Of a DNA stretch of 51,270 bases, positions 39,806-47,998 are shown piece after piece; positions within the stretch are counted from its first letter, which is position 1, and every line of letters begins with the position of its first letter. This stretch comes from Treponema sp. (lineage in GTDB: Bacteria; Spirochaetota; Spirochaetia; Treponematales; Breznakiellaceae). Made by a program: the position numbers and the translations under genes. The notes under the pieces were generated by a model. It had not been told where the DNA came from and ran no database searches. It saw only the letters and a program-made list of their open reading frames with translations. The stretch spans positions 1 to 51,270 of the forward strand of contig JAIRYT010000104.1 in the NCBI GenBank assembly GCA_031267675.1. Reading direction: 5' to 3'.

Positions 39806-39921
39806 GCGTCAACTATGCCAGGCGTATTGACAATACTTTCAAAAAGTCCCATTGTTTGCCTTAGCAAAAATATCCTTTAGGATGTTTTTGAACCGGCGCA
39901 GAGGAGGTTGAAGGGTCAGCA

Positions 39922-41064
39922 TTGATAGGGAGCGATGTCGTCATCGAAGGGGTTTCCAAATTCTTTGGTGATTTTTGGGCGTTAAACAAGGTAAGCCTTG
40001 CCATTAAAAAAGGCGAGTTTTTTTCCCTTTTGGGACCTTCGGGGTGCGGCAAAACCACCCTTTTACGGATTATCGCGGGCTTTGAGTTTCCCGACAGCGG
40101 CACTGTACGGTTTGACGATTTTAACATATTGCCGCTGCCGCCGAATATGCGGCAGGCGAATACGGTCTTTCAAAACTACGCGCTCTTTCCCCATCTTTCG
40201 GTTTTTGAAAACGTGGCGTTTCCGCTGCGCTTAAAACGCGGGCTTAAAAAGTCAAAAACACAGATCGATTCCCAGGTAAAAGACTATCTGCACCTGGTTC
40301 AACTGGAAGCCCACGCGCACAAAAAACCCAACCAGCTTTCCGGCGGGCAAAAACAGCGCGTCGCCATTGCCAGGGCGCTGATCAACGAACCGGGGGTGCT
40401 TTTGCTGGACGAGCCGCTTTCCGCGCTGGACGCCAAGCTGCGTCAGCACATGCTTATCGAGCTTGATCAGATCCATGACAAAATAGGCATTACCTTTATC
40501 TATGTAACCCATGACCAGCAGGAAGCGCTTTCGGTCTCGGATCATATTGCGGTAATGGATCAGGGCAATGTGCTCCAGGTGGGAACCCCGCACGAAATTT
40601 ACGAAAGCCCCGCGACCGATTTTGTCGCCCGCTTTATCGGTGAAACAAATCTGTACAACGCTACTGTTGCCAAGGTAGAAAAGCTCCCCAAAGAAGAAAC
40701 CGAATACATGGCCGATCTTGACATTCCCGAACTGGGGCGGATCAAGGTAACAACCGTTGACGAAATTACCAGCGGTCAAAAAGTATGCTTTACCGTACGC
40801 CCCGAAAAGGTGGTAATATCAAAGGAACGGCCCGCTACCACACGGGGCGATATTAACACCTTTCAGGGTACGGTTGACGAACCCATTTACTCCGGCTTTC
40901 AGACAAAGTTCTATGTCAAGGTTTCAAAAGACGCGCAGACGGTGATCCGCGTAATCAAACAGCATGCCCAGTATTCCGACGAAGGCCCCGACATAAAATG
41001 GAAAGATAATGTATATCTTTCCTGGAGCGCAAACGACGGTTATATTGTCGGGGCTGCCCCGTGA
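39922..41064 (+). CDS. potA: Spermidine/putrescine ABC transporter ATPase
   Basis: ATP-binding subunit (380 aa) of a polyamine importer. Walker A GPSGCGKTT is at residues 38-46, the Q-loop at FQNYALFPHLSVFENV, the signature LSGGQKQRVAIARAL, Walker B VLLLDEPLSALDAKLR, and the H-loop THDQQEAL. A C-terminal TOBE-type domain (about 240-380) contains CFTVRPEKV. The start is a TTG with AAGGG seven to eight bases upstream; no ATG fits. It overlaps potB by four bases. Confidence 0.93.
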   Translation: MIGSDVVIEGVSKFFGDFWALNKVSLAIKKGEFFSLLGPSGCGKTTLLRIIAGFEFPDSGTVRFDDFNILPLPPNMRQANTVFQNYALFPHLSVFENVAFPLRLKRGLKKSKTQIDSQVKDYLHLVQLEAHAHKKPNQLSGGQKQRVAIARALINEPGVLLLDEPLSALDAKLRQHMLIELDQIHDKIGITFIYVTHDQQEALSVSDHIAVMDQGNVLQVGTPHEIYESPATDFVARFIGETNLYNATVAKVEKLPKEETEYMADLDIPELGRIKVTTVDEITSGQKVCFTVRPEKVVISKERPATTRGDINTFQGTVDEPIYSGFQTKFYVKVSKDAQTVIRVIKQHAQYSDEGPDIKWKDNVYLSWSANDGYIVGAAP

Positions 41065-42008
41065 GCGCAAAGCGCCGCGCCGGGTCTGCCGTCCGCCGGG
41101 CGGAGGGGGCAAGCTGTTTTTATCCGTTTCCCATGGGGCTGTGGTTTACCGTTTTTTTTCTTGTGCCGCTGTTCATTATCGTTGTCTACAGCTTCCTAAA
41201 AAAGGGGCTCTACGGCGGGGTTTATCCGGAATTTTCTTTTTCCGCCTACAAAAGCCTTGCAAACCCCAATTTTGTAATTATTACCCTGCGCACCCTGTTT
41301 GCCTCTGCCGCCGCGACGCTGATTACGATATGCATCGCGCTTCCCTGCGGGTACTTTATGGCCCGCAGCCGCAACCAGACATTTTTGCTTTTGCTTATCA
41401 TTATTCCCTTTTGGACAAATTTTTTAATCCGTGTTTTTGCCTGGATGAATATACTGGGAAACAATGGTTTTTTAAATGAATTTCTTATGCGCGTTGGACT
41501 GATCAAAGACTATGTCCACTTTCTTTACAATCAAAAAACCGTGGTACTTGTTCTGGTTTATATGTACCTGCCCTACGCGATACTGCCGCTTTTTTCTACC
41601 ATTGATAAATTTGACTTTTCGCTTTTGGAAGCGGCCCGCGATCTGGGAGCGACAAAATTTGGCGCAATCCGCAGGGTGCTTTTTCCCAATATTAAAAGCG
41701 GTATTTACACCGCCGTACTTTTTACCTTTATCCCCATCTTTGGCGCGTATGCCGTTCCCCTGTTGATCGGCGGAAAGGATTCATACATGCTGGGGAATGT
41801 AATCGCCGATCAGCTTACCAAAGCGCGTAACTGGCCGCTGTCGTCGGCTATTTCGCTGGTGTTGACGGTCATTACCACCGCCGGCGTTGTTATTATGATG
41901 AATTTACAGCGGCGCGAGGCAAGACGCATTGCCGATGTTTCGGGCATTGTTGAATCAAACGGCGAGGCGGAACTTAAAGGCGGCGGGGAAATGGAGGCCG
42001 CGCGGTGA
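41061..42008 (+). CDS. potB: Spermidine/putrescine ABC transporter permease PotB
   Basis: Membrane subunit (315 aa) starting with GTG and overlapping potA by four bases (GTGA). About six helices; the first follows a basic N-terminal stretch (SAKRRAGSAVRR). The EAA-type loop reads LLEAARDLGATKFGAIRRVLFPNIKSG. The last 30 residues are a charged tail (NGEAELKGGGEMEAAR). It pairs with PotC to form the channel. Confidence 0.92.
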   Translation: MSAKRRAGSAVRRAEGASCFYPFPMGLWFTVFFLVPLFIIVVYSFLKKGLYGGVYPEFSFSAYKSLANPNFVIITLRTLFASAAATLITICIALPCGYFMARSRNQTFLLLLIIIPFWTNFLIRVFAWMNILGNNGFLNEFLMRVGLIKDYVHFLYNQKTVVLVLVYMYLPYAILPLFSTIDKFDFSLLEAARDLGATKFGAIRRVLFPNIKSGIYTAVLFTFIPIFGAYAVPLLIGGKDSYMLGNVIADQLTKARNWPLSSAISLVLTVITTAGVVIMMNLQRREARRIADVSGIVESNGEAELKGGGEMEAAR

Positions 42009-42871
42009 ACTTTCGCCAGATTGTACGCAATATTGTTACGTCTCTTAAAGCGCCCCCCTCAGGCGAAGCGGCCCGGCACGCGCGCAGGGCCTACCGAAGG
42101 GTGTTTTCGTTCAGCCAGACGATCTTTATGGCGACCATCGTGTTTTTATTTTTACCGCTCTTTGTGCTGGTACTCTACTCGTTTAACGCGTCCAAGGGAA
42201 TGAACTGGACGGGATTTTCGTTTATCTGGTACGAGGAGCTTTTTTTTAACTCGCGCGATCTGTGGCGCGCGTTTTGGCATTCGATTGTTATTGCGCTTGG
42301 TTCCGCGGTAAGCGCCACCATTATCGGCACCCTTGGCGCGATTGGGGTAAACTGGTACCGCTTTCGCCTGCGCGGATATGTACAGACAATTTCGTTTCTT
42401 CCCATGATTCTGCCCGAAATCATTATCGGGGTTTCGCTGTCGGTTTTCTTTGCGGGGATTAAAATGCAGCTGGGACTGCTTACCATACTTATTGCCCACA
42501 TTACCTTTAACCTTCCCTTTGTGTTTCTTATGGTAATGGCCCGCCTTGACGAATTTGATTTTTCAATTATCGAGGCCGCCCACGATCTGGGCGCCAACGA
42601 AGTACAGACGCTCCTTAAAGTAACCATTCCGGTCTGCATGCCCGGTATTGTATCGGGTTTTCTTACCGCCATAACCATATCGCTCGAAGATTTTGTTATT
42701 ACCTATTTTGTTACCGGCCCGGGATCATCAACGCTCCCCATTTATATTTATTCGGCGATTCGTTTTGGCGTTTCGCCGGTGATCAACGCCCTGTCGGTGG
42801 TGATGATCCTTGGCACCGTGGTATTGACATTTCTGTTAAGAAATTTCCTAAAATACATAGCCGCAAAATAA
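42005..42871 (+). CDS. potC: Spermidine/putrescine ABC transporter permease PotC
   Basis: Second membrane subunit (288 aa), starting with GTG and overlapping potB by four bases. An N-terminal cytoplasmic extension of about 35 residues precedes the first helix. The EAA loop is IIEAAHDLGANEVQTLLKVTIPVCMPG, and LVLYSFNASKGMNWTGFSF and ITISLEDFVITYFVTGPGSSTLP are typical of PotC. Confidence 0.92.
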   Translation: MNFRQIVRNIVTSLKAPPSGEAARHARRAYRRVFSFSQTIFMATIVFLFLPLFVLVLYSFNASKGMNWTGFSFIWYEELFFNSRDLWRAFWHSIVIALGSAVSATIIGTLGAIGVNWYRFRLRGYVQTISFLPMILPEIIIGVSLSVFFAGIKMQLGLLTILIAHITFNLPFVFLMVMARLDEFDFSIIEAAHDLGANEVQTLLKVTIPVCMPGIVSGFLTAITISLEDFVITYFVTGPGSSTLPIYIYSAIRFGVSPVINALSVVMILGTVVLTFLLRNFLKYIAAK

Positions 42872-42915
42872 AATTTGGCCCAGCTGTGCCAAAATCAACA
42901 AGAGGAGAGAGGAGT

Positions 42916-43959
42916 ATGCGAAACACAATGGTAAGGGGTTTTTGTCTGGGGTTATTGGTAACCGCGCTGTATGTACTGGGAGCCTGTTCACGGCCCCAGC
43001 TTAACATCTACAACTGGACATACTACACGCCGACATCGGTCATTAAAAAATTTGAAGCGGAATATAATGTCAAGGTAAACTATGACGTATTTGCCAGCAA
43101 CGAAGAAATGTACGCCAAACTGCAGGCGGGCGGCTCGGGGTATGACATTATCTTTCCGTCGGGCGATTATGTTTCAATCATGGTCCAGCAAGACATGCTT
43201 GAAAAAATTGACAAATCAAGACTGCAAAACCTGGACAATATTGATCCGCTGGTACTGCAAAAAGCAACGTATGATCCGTCTATGGATTACAGCGTTCCTT
43301 ATTATTGGGGCGCGGCGGGAATCGCGGTAAATACCGCCAAGGTTCCCGCTTACGAAAGGAACTGGTCCATTTTTTCGCGCACGGACCTGCGGGGACGCAT
43401 GACCATGCTCGACGATATGCGCGAAGTGTTTGGCGACGCGCTGGTAAGCCTGGGGTATTCGGTAAACACCAAAAACAGCGCCGAATTGGCCCGGGCGGCC
43501 GCGCTGGTCAACGATGTATGGAAGCCCAACCTGGTCAAGTTTGACGCGGAGGCGTTTGGCAAGGGCTACGCGAACGGCGATTTTTGGGTTGTCCAGGGAT
43601 ACGCCGAAGTTGTCTACGAAGAAATTGCCGAAGACCCGGAACTTTTGCGCGACACGGTGTTCTTTATCCCTGCGGAAGGCGGACCCGCCTACATCGACAG
43701 CATGTGTATTCTTAAAAACGCGAAAAACCTGGACCTGGCCTACGCGTTTATAGACTTTATTCACCGCCCCGGGATTCATGCCGAATTTCTGGATTCTTTT
43801 GGTTTTCCCTCTACGGTCAACAAGGCGGCGGGCGCCTTTAAAAAAGAAGCGCCCCTTTATACTGCCGGCGACATCGCCAATACCGAACTAAAGGACGATT
43901 TGGGCGAAGCGCTGGAAATGTATAACAGCGCCTGGGAAGATATTAAGGTCGGATATTAA
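42916..43959 (+). CDS. potD: Spermidine/putrescine-binding lipoprotein PotD
   Basis: Polyamine-binding protein (347 aa), lipid-anchored at Cys24 (VLGAC). The mature part starts LNIYNWTYYTPTSVIKKFEAEYNVKVNYDVFASNEEMYAKL, characteristic of PotD/PotF, with GYDIIFPSGDYVSIM and PYYWGAAGIAVNT following, where aromatic and acidic ligand residues usually lie. The ATG at 42916 has GGAG just upstream within AGGAGAGAGGAG. Last gene of potABCD. Confidence 0.93.
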   Translation: MRNTMVRGFCLGLLVTALYVLGACSRPQLNIYNWTYYTPTSVIKKFEAEYNVKVNYDVFASNEEMYAKLQAGGSGYDIIFPSGDYVSIMVQQDMLEKIDKSRLQNLDNIDPLVLQKATYDPSMDYSVPYYWGAAGIAVNTAKVPAYERNWSIFSRTDLRGRMTMLDDMREVFGDALVSLGYSVNTKNSAELARAAALVNDVWKPNLVKFDAEAFGKGYANGDFWVVQGYAEVVYEEIAEDPELLRDTVFFIPAEGGPAYIDSMCILKNAKNLDLAYAFIDFIHRPGIHAEFLDSFGFPSTVNKAAGAFKKEAPLYTAGDIANTELKDDLGEALEMYNSAWEDIKVGY

Positions 43960-43968
43960 GGCCGGATA

Positions 43969-44520
43969 TTAACGCGAAACGGCAGTGGCAAGCTTGCTTC
44001 GATATTCCGCTTCGGTGATTTCGCCGTCAAGGTAATCTTTGATGATAAGTTTTACCACCTCGGGAAACGCCTTCCAGTAGCGTCCTGTCCACTGCCCCAT
44101 TTCCGACCGCAGTTTGTGATCTTCCGCCTGGGACATGTTTCCGGTAGAAAAGCTCACAAACTGGCCGCACATTTCCAAAAGCATTTCCGGCGGGATGGGC
44201 CCGCCGGAAGAAGGACCCGGAATCCAGGCGGCGGTAAGAGTGGCAATCTGTTCTTCGGTTAATTCCGGCGCTTCGCGGCGGATAATCTTGACCGCCATTT
44301 TACGGACCTCTTCGCGCAGCCCGTCAATGTTGGCGCTTATGTTTATCTGGTCCGAAAGTTCACGGGCCATTTTTTTGGGATCGGGAAAATTCGCGGCTCC
44401 GCCGAACAGGGCCAGTTCGCGCCGGCGGCGCACGACTGCGGCGGCAACCGCGTCAATCGCCTTTTCATCGCAGCGGTTAAGAATATAGTCCATAACGCGG
44501 ACCAGTTCGGAATTTGCCAT
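43969..44520 (-). CDS. Protein of unknown function, helical
   Basis: A soluble 183-residue protein, mostly helical, starting MANSELVRVMDYILNRCDEKAIDAVAAAVVRRRREL. It has a Gly/Pro-rich hinge (WIPGPSSGGPIPPEM) in the middle and ends with a DYLDGEITEAEYRSKLATAVSR helix that resembles a SHOCT-like tail. No catalytic motif is visible. It is convergent with potD (nine bases apart) and divergent from the PhnP-like gene. I do not recognise a named family. Confidence 0.75.
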   Translation of the reverse strand: MANSELVRVMDYILNRCDEKAIDAVAAAVVRRRRELALFGGAANFPDPKKMARELSDQINISANIDGLREEVRKMAVKIIRREAPELTEEQIATLTAAWIPGPSSGGPIPPEMLLEMCGQFVSFSTGNMSQAEDHKLRSEMGQWTGRYWKAFPEVVKLIIKDYLDGEITEAEYRSKLATAVSR

Positions 44521-44560
44521 AATGCTAGTATATTAAAAAACCAGCCTTTATACTATTGAT

Positions 44561-45379
44561 ATGAAGCTTCACATCCTTGGTTCCGGTACTTCCAACGGTA
44601 TTCCTGTTATCGGCTGCGACTGTCCGGTATGCCGCTCATCGGACCCAAAAGACAAACGTATGCGGGCTTCTGTCCTTGTAGCGGGGGCGGCCGGCGAGCG
44701 GGTCGTTATTGACACCAGCCCCGAATTCCGGCTCCAGGCATTACGGGCAAAAATTACCCGGCTTGACGCGGCGCTTCTTACCCACGCCCACGCCGATCAT
44801 CTGCACGGCCTGGACGATCTAAGGCCCCTAAGCCATGATCGCGAGGAAGGAATTCCCGTGTACGGCAACGAGCATACCATCCGCGAACTGCGGGAGCGTT
44901 TTGCCTATATATTTACGGAAACCCAAAAGGGCGGCGGCAAGCCCCATATTACGCCCATTGTCGCCAAAGAGCCGTTTACCCTGGGCGCGCTGACCGTTAT
45001 CCCCGTTCCGGTAAAACACGGCAGGCTGGATATTTTGGGGTGGCGCGTCTTTGAAGCTTCGGACGCGGGGACACTGACCGGCGGCGCCGTGTACCTTACC
45101 GACACCTCGTTTCTTGACAGCGATTCGTTCCGTCTTATAAAAGACGCCGACGTGCTGATTATTGACGGCCTGCGGGTTCGTTTTCACGAGACCCACTTTA
45201 ACTTTGAACAGGCGCTCAGCGCCGCCGCAGCCTCAGGCGCAAGGCGGGTTTTTCTTACCCACCTGTGCCACGAACACTCGCACCGCGAAGCGGCTGACTA
45301 CTGCCGCAGCTTTGCGGCAGCGCACGGCACTATACCGGCGGAACCCGCCTGGGACCGGCTTGAGATTGACGTGATTTAG
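44561..45379 (+). CDS. MBL-fold metallohydrolase (PhnP/PqqB-like)
   Basis: Metallo-beta-lactamase-fold phosphodiesterase-type enzyme (272 aa). The metal site is LLTHAHADHLHGLDD with His75, His77, Asp79 and His80; further ligands are HGRLDILG, LTDTSFLD and the C-terminal LTHLCHEHSH. An N-terminal structural zinc site Cys19, Cys21, Cys24 (GCDCPVC) fits the PhnP/PqqB subgroup, whose PhnP member cleaves cyclic ribose phosphates. No phosphonate genes are nearby, so the substrate is open. Confidence 0.88.
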   Translation: MKLHILGSGTSNGIPVIGCDCPVCRSSDPKDKRMRASVLVAGAAGERVVIDTSPEFRLQALRAKITRLDAALLTHAHADHLHGLDDLRPLSHDREEGIPVYGNEHTIRELRERFAYIFTETQKGGGKPHITPIVAKEPFTLGALTVIPVPVKHGRLDILGWRVFEASDAGTLTGGAVYLTDTSFLDSDSFRLIKDADVLIIDGLRVRFHETHFNFEQALSAAAASGARRVFLTHLCHEHSHREAADYCRSFAAAHGTIPAEPAWDRLEIDVI

Positions 45380-45393
45380 GAACCGGTAACGGC

Positions 45394-45585
45394 TTACACT
45401 TTCTTGGTGATATAATCGCTTTTAAGGCAGCGGGCGCAGATTTTAAGGGTCACGGTGGTTCCGTCAATCTGGGTTTTAACCTTCTTAAGGTTTGGCTTCC
45501 AGACCCGCCGCACCCTGTTTTTGGCGTGGCTTACCGTGTTTCCGCTCATTGTGTGTTTTCCGCAAATATCGCATGTACGAGACAT
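45394..45585 (-). CDS. rpmB: 50S ribosomal protein L28
   Basis: Ribosomal large-subunit protein (63 aa). It starts [24 protein letters not shown] and holds two CxxC pairs (Cys5-Cys8 and CARC), so it is the zinc-binding C+ form. [13 protein letters not shown] is a conserved rRNA-binding block. AAGGA lies seven bases before the ATG at 45585. It stands alone with its own promoter. Confidence 0.96.
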   Translation of the reverse strand: MSRTCDICGKHTMSGNTVSHAKNRVRRVWKPNLKKVKTQIDGTTVTLKICARCLKSDYITKKV

Positions 45586-45931
45586 TGTATTCCTTCCCAT
45601 GTACTAACATGTACCAATAAGATGATCCCTGCAAGTCTACAGAAAAGTCAAAGAAATGTAAAGTGTTCGTTCCCGGCCGACCGCCCCAGCACCGCTGGAA
45701 ATGAATCAGGAGTAGAGAAACCGGATAGGCCACAATCAAGTTGTCAAACTTCAGGAACAGGTTGTTCCAAAACTCCAGTTTTTGGGGAGGCAAGCTCTGC
45801 TTGTCCAGCTTTCTTAAAGATGAAGAATGTTTCCTAGTCTAAAGCCTTACTGTGTAAGGATGTAAGCCTTACGAAACTCTTTCATCCAGTGGAAAAAACC
45901 CTTCGGAGTTTTGGAACCAGATCACCTGAAA
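45586..45931 (-). promoter_or_regulatory. rpmB promoter region and gene-free stretch
   Basis: On the minus strand TTTACA (45662-45657), a 17-base spacer and TAGACT (45639-45634) form a promoter about 50 bases upstream of rpmB. The remainder to 45931 holds no convincing gene; the repeated GCCTTAC/GTAAGGC segments at 45840-45880 could form a hairpin. Confidence 0.6.
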
Positions 45932-46258
45932 TTATTCAATTTTTACAGCTTCTGCTCCTGAGAATCTCTCATTGTCCCCTTTCGTTGATTCCCATTGTTC
46001 TCTTGCCTTTTTGATGGCTTCTGATTTTGATATAGCAGAAATGGAATACTCGCGTTCGCCGGACTGTTGCCAAACATTAAATTGTGTTACGACTAGATAG
46101 ATATAATGTACAGTAACATTATACTCGTATTCCTGAGAAACAGAAGTGTCAACGAACAATTCTTCTGGTTCATTATTACCAGATTGTGCAGAAAGAGATA
46201 CTACTGAGATAACCATAATCAAAACAATGGTAATTATCTTCGATACTTTGTCTTTCAT
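45932..46258 (-). CDS. Small secreted protein of unknown function
   Basis: A 108-residue protein with an N-terminal signal peptide (MKDKVSKIITIVLIMVISVVS, cleavage after LSAQ or similar). The mature part starts acidic (NNEPEELF), has a beta-rich centre with NVTVHYIYLVV, and ends with a KSEAIKKAREQWES helix. GGAGG lies six bases before the ATG at 46258. AT-rich relative to neighbours. No family recognised. It lies downstream of another small secreted protein gene on the same strand. Confidence 0.7.
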   Translation of the reverse strand: MKDKVSKIITIVLIMVISVVSLSAQSGNNEPEELFVDTSVSQEYEYNVTVHYIYLVVTQFNVWQQSGEREYSISAISKSEAIKKAREQWESTKGDNERFSGAEAVKIE

Positions 46259-46419
46259 AAGACCTCCAGCTATTGTTTTCCAAATTTTACGACACTGTTT
46301 TTTAAAAACATTGTTTTTGAATCGCCAACGGCGACGTAAAAATACTATAAGCATAAAGACCCTCCCAAAATTTCGGTTTTGGGAGAGTAAGCTCAGACTT
46401 AAAGGAAGACCTTCTCTCC

Positions 46420-46788
46420 TTATTCTTTTGGAGGAGTAATTAGCGTTTCTTTGCCATCAGACCTGATGATAAATGACCTATCACGTTCCTCCTGAGCGGC
46501 TTTTTGTCTGGCCTCTTCCTGAGATCTTGCATCTGCGGCGGCTTTCTCTTTTGCTCGTTGCTCGGCTACTGCCTGTTGTCTTTGACGTTCCGCTTCCTGC
46601 CGCTCACGCTCCGCCTGCTGCCGTCTGCGCTCTTCTTCCTGCCTACGCTCCATATCCTGCCTTGTTGTTAGGTCGCCACTACGATAATCTGTAGAACCTT
46701 GTTGATCTGAGCGTCCTCTGGACTGCGCGAATATTCCAGCGCTACTGATTAGCAGGAATAATACCATAGCACTTAAAAATTTTTTCAT
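46420..46788 (-). CDS. Small secreted Arg/Glu/Gln-rich coiled-coil protein
   Basis: A 122-residue protein with a signal peptide (MKKFLSAMVLFLLISSAGIFAQS). Residues about 45-105 are a highly charged single helix or coiled coil (RRQEEERRRQQAERERQEAERQ and a second Ala-rich part). The tail DRSFIIRSDGKETLITPPKE is predicted beta. AAAGGAAGG precedes the ATG. Low-complexity helices of this kind are found in periplasmic spacer or TonB/TolA-like proteins; function cannot be named. Confidence 0.75.
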   Translation of the reverse strand: MKKFLSAMVLFLLISSAGIFAQSRGRSDQQGSTDYRSGDLTTRQDMERRQEEERRRQQAERERQEAERQRQQAVAEQRAKEKAAADARSQEEARQKAAQEERDRSFIIRSDGKETLITPPKE

Positions 46789-46814
46789 AAAACCTTCCTT
46801 TCGCAAGTTTACTC

Positions 46815-46843
46815 TCATTACGAGGAGATGAATAAATTGCCAA
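46815..46843 (-). promoter_or_regulatory. Putative promoter of the coiled-coil secreted protein gene
   Basis: TTGGCA (46843-46838), a 17-base spacer and TAATGA (46820-46815) on the minus strand. The 337-base gap to the HAD gene otherwise holds no gene but includes a G12 tract. Confidence 0.4.
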
Positions 46844-46963
46844 CCCATACGGACTGGTATCAAAAAACACTTTGGCATTGCCGGGGATTGTTGACTTAAA
46901 ATCATCACAGCGAGTATTAATAAATATTGGTATATCAATAAATGTTACTAAACAGCGCCAAAC

Positions 46964-46975
46964 GGGGGGGGGGGG
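46964..46975. repeat. Homopolymeric G12 tract
   Basis: Twelve consecutive G on the plus strand (C12 on the minus strand) in a gene-free region, about 175 bases upstream of the coiled-coil secreted protein gene. Tracts of this length are prone to slipped-strand length change; in Treponema pallidum poly-G tracts near promoters alter expression. Confidence 0.85.
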
Positions 46976-47125
46976 TAGATCGACACACGTCCCGAAGCAG
47001 GGGAGAATAGTCTATATGACAGGGAAAGAGCCCTTTTCATAGCACCACAAGCATAGAGCCGCCACCACCTTTTGTCAAGCGCCCGCGCAGTGGTTCCGGT
47101 CCTTTTGGGCATGGCCTGGAATTTT

Positions 47126-47998
47126 TTACCGGTACAGCGCCTCCAGGAATTGAGCCACGCCGTCCTCGGTATTGGCGGCAATTTTAAAACCGGCGGCCTC
47201 TAAAACAGCGGGCCTGGCGTTTGCCGGGGCGGCGGACCAGGCGGCCTGGGCAAAGAGCGGCAAATCGTTTTCTTCATCGCCGAACACCAGGGTATTTTCC
47301 TTGCGTATACCCAGGTAGTCAAGCGCGCGGGAAAGCCCCGTTCCCTTTGACGCGCCGCTGTTCAGCACTTCCAGATACTCCGCCTGCGAAGCCACCACAT
47401 AGACACCGTCTTTAAAGCGTTGAGTAACAAGGGCGCGGATTTTATTTAGTTTTTCGTTCCCCTGCGGGGAATGTTCGAGCGAGATAAAAAGCGTCTTGAT
47501 GATTTCTGTTACGCCGGGACTATTGAGCGCTTCTAAAAGATCCCCCTGTACCGCCTGAACCCCCGATGAAACATTATAAAAATCCGACTCCGCCCCCAGT
47601 GTTTCGGCCATAAGAACTTCGCCGTCATGACCGGGGAGCGCCCCCTCCGGAAAATACACCTGCACGTACACGCCAAGGCTGCGGGCAATTTCGACACAAT
47701 AGCGGATTGGTTCAACAGGAACAAAAGTACTGGAAACAACGCGCCCTGACGGCATATCCACCACAAGCGCGCCGTTATAATAAATCTGCGGACCGGACAG
47801 GCCAAGCTGCTTTCGATAGACTTCGCCCGAACCGAGCGCGCGCCCGGTGGCGATAATCAGGCGGACTCCGCGTTCGCGGCATTTTTCAACGGCGCGTTTG
47901 GTTCTGCCGGAAATCGTTTTATCTTTTTGCAGCAGCGTACCGTCAAGGTCAAACGCAATCGCCTTGACGGCGCCGGGATCAAGCTGAAATTTATTCAC
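47126..47998 (-). CDS. HAD-superfamily hydrolase (Cof type)
   Basis: Cytoplasmic sugar-phosphate or flavin phosphatase of the Cof-type HAD IIB group (290 aa). Motif I is AFDLDGTLLQKDKTISG with the nucleophile Asp, motif II IIATGR, motif III SKGTGL with its Lys, and motif IV FGDEENDLPLF. The large cap domain at about residues 80-200 fits subclass IIB. The start is a GTG at 47998 overlapping the gltD stop by eight bases (GTGAATAA). Longer upstream frames lie in gltD and are not coding. Confidence 0.88.
   Translation of the reverse strand: MNKFQLDPGAVKAIAFDLDGTLLQKDKTISGRTKRAVEKCRERGVRLIIATGRALGSGEVYRKQLGLSGPQIYYNGALVVDMPSGRVVSSTFVPVEPIRYCVEIARSLGVYVQVYFPEGALPGHDGEVLMAETLGAESDFYNVSSGVQAVQGDLLEALNSPGVTEIIKTLFISLEHSPQGNEKLNKIRALVTQRFKDGVYVVASQAEYLEVLNSGASKGTGLSRALDYLGIRKENTLVFGDEENDLPLFAQAAWSAAPANARPAVLEAAGFKIAANTEDGVAQFLEALYR

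Noticed and set aside
39885-39900. ATCC-TTT-AGGAT followed by GTTTTT before potA as a terminator or attenuator
   Set aside because: The stem is only four to five pairs and AT-rich; too weak to call.
45600-45930. Possible gene upstream of rpmB
   Set aside because: Frames on both strands lack ribosome sites and normal residue use; the rpmB promoter explains part of the region.
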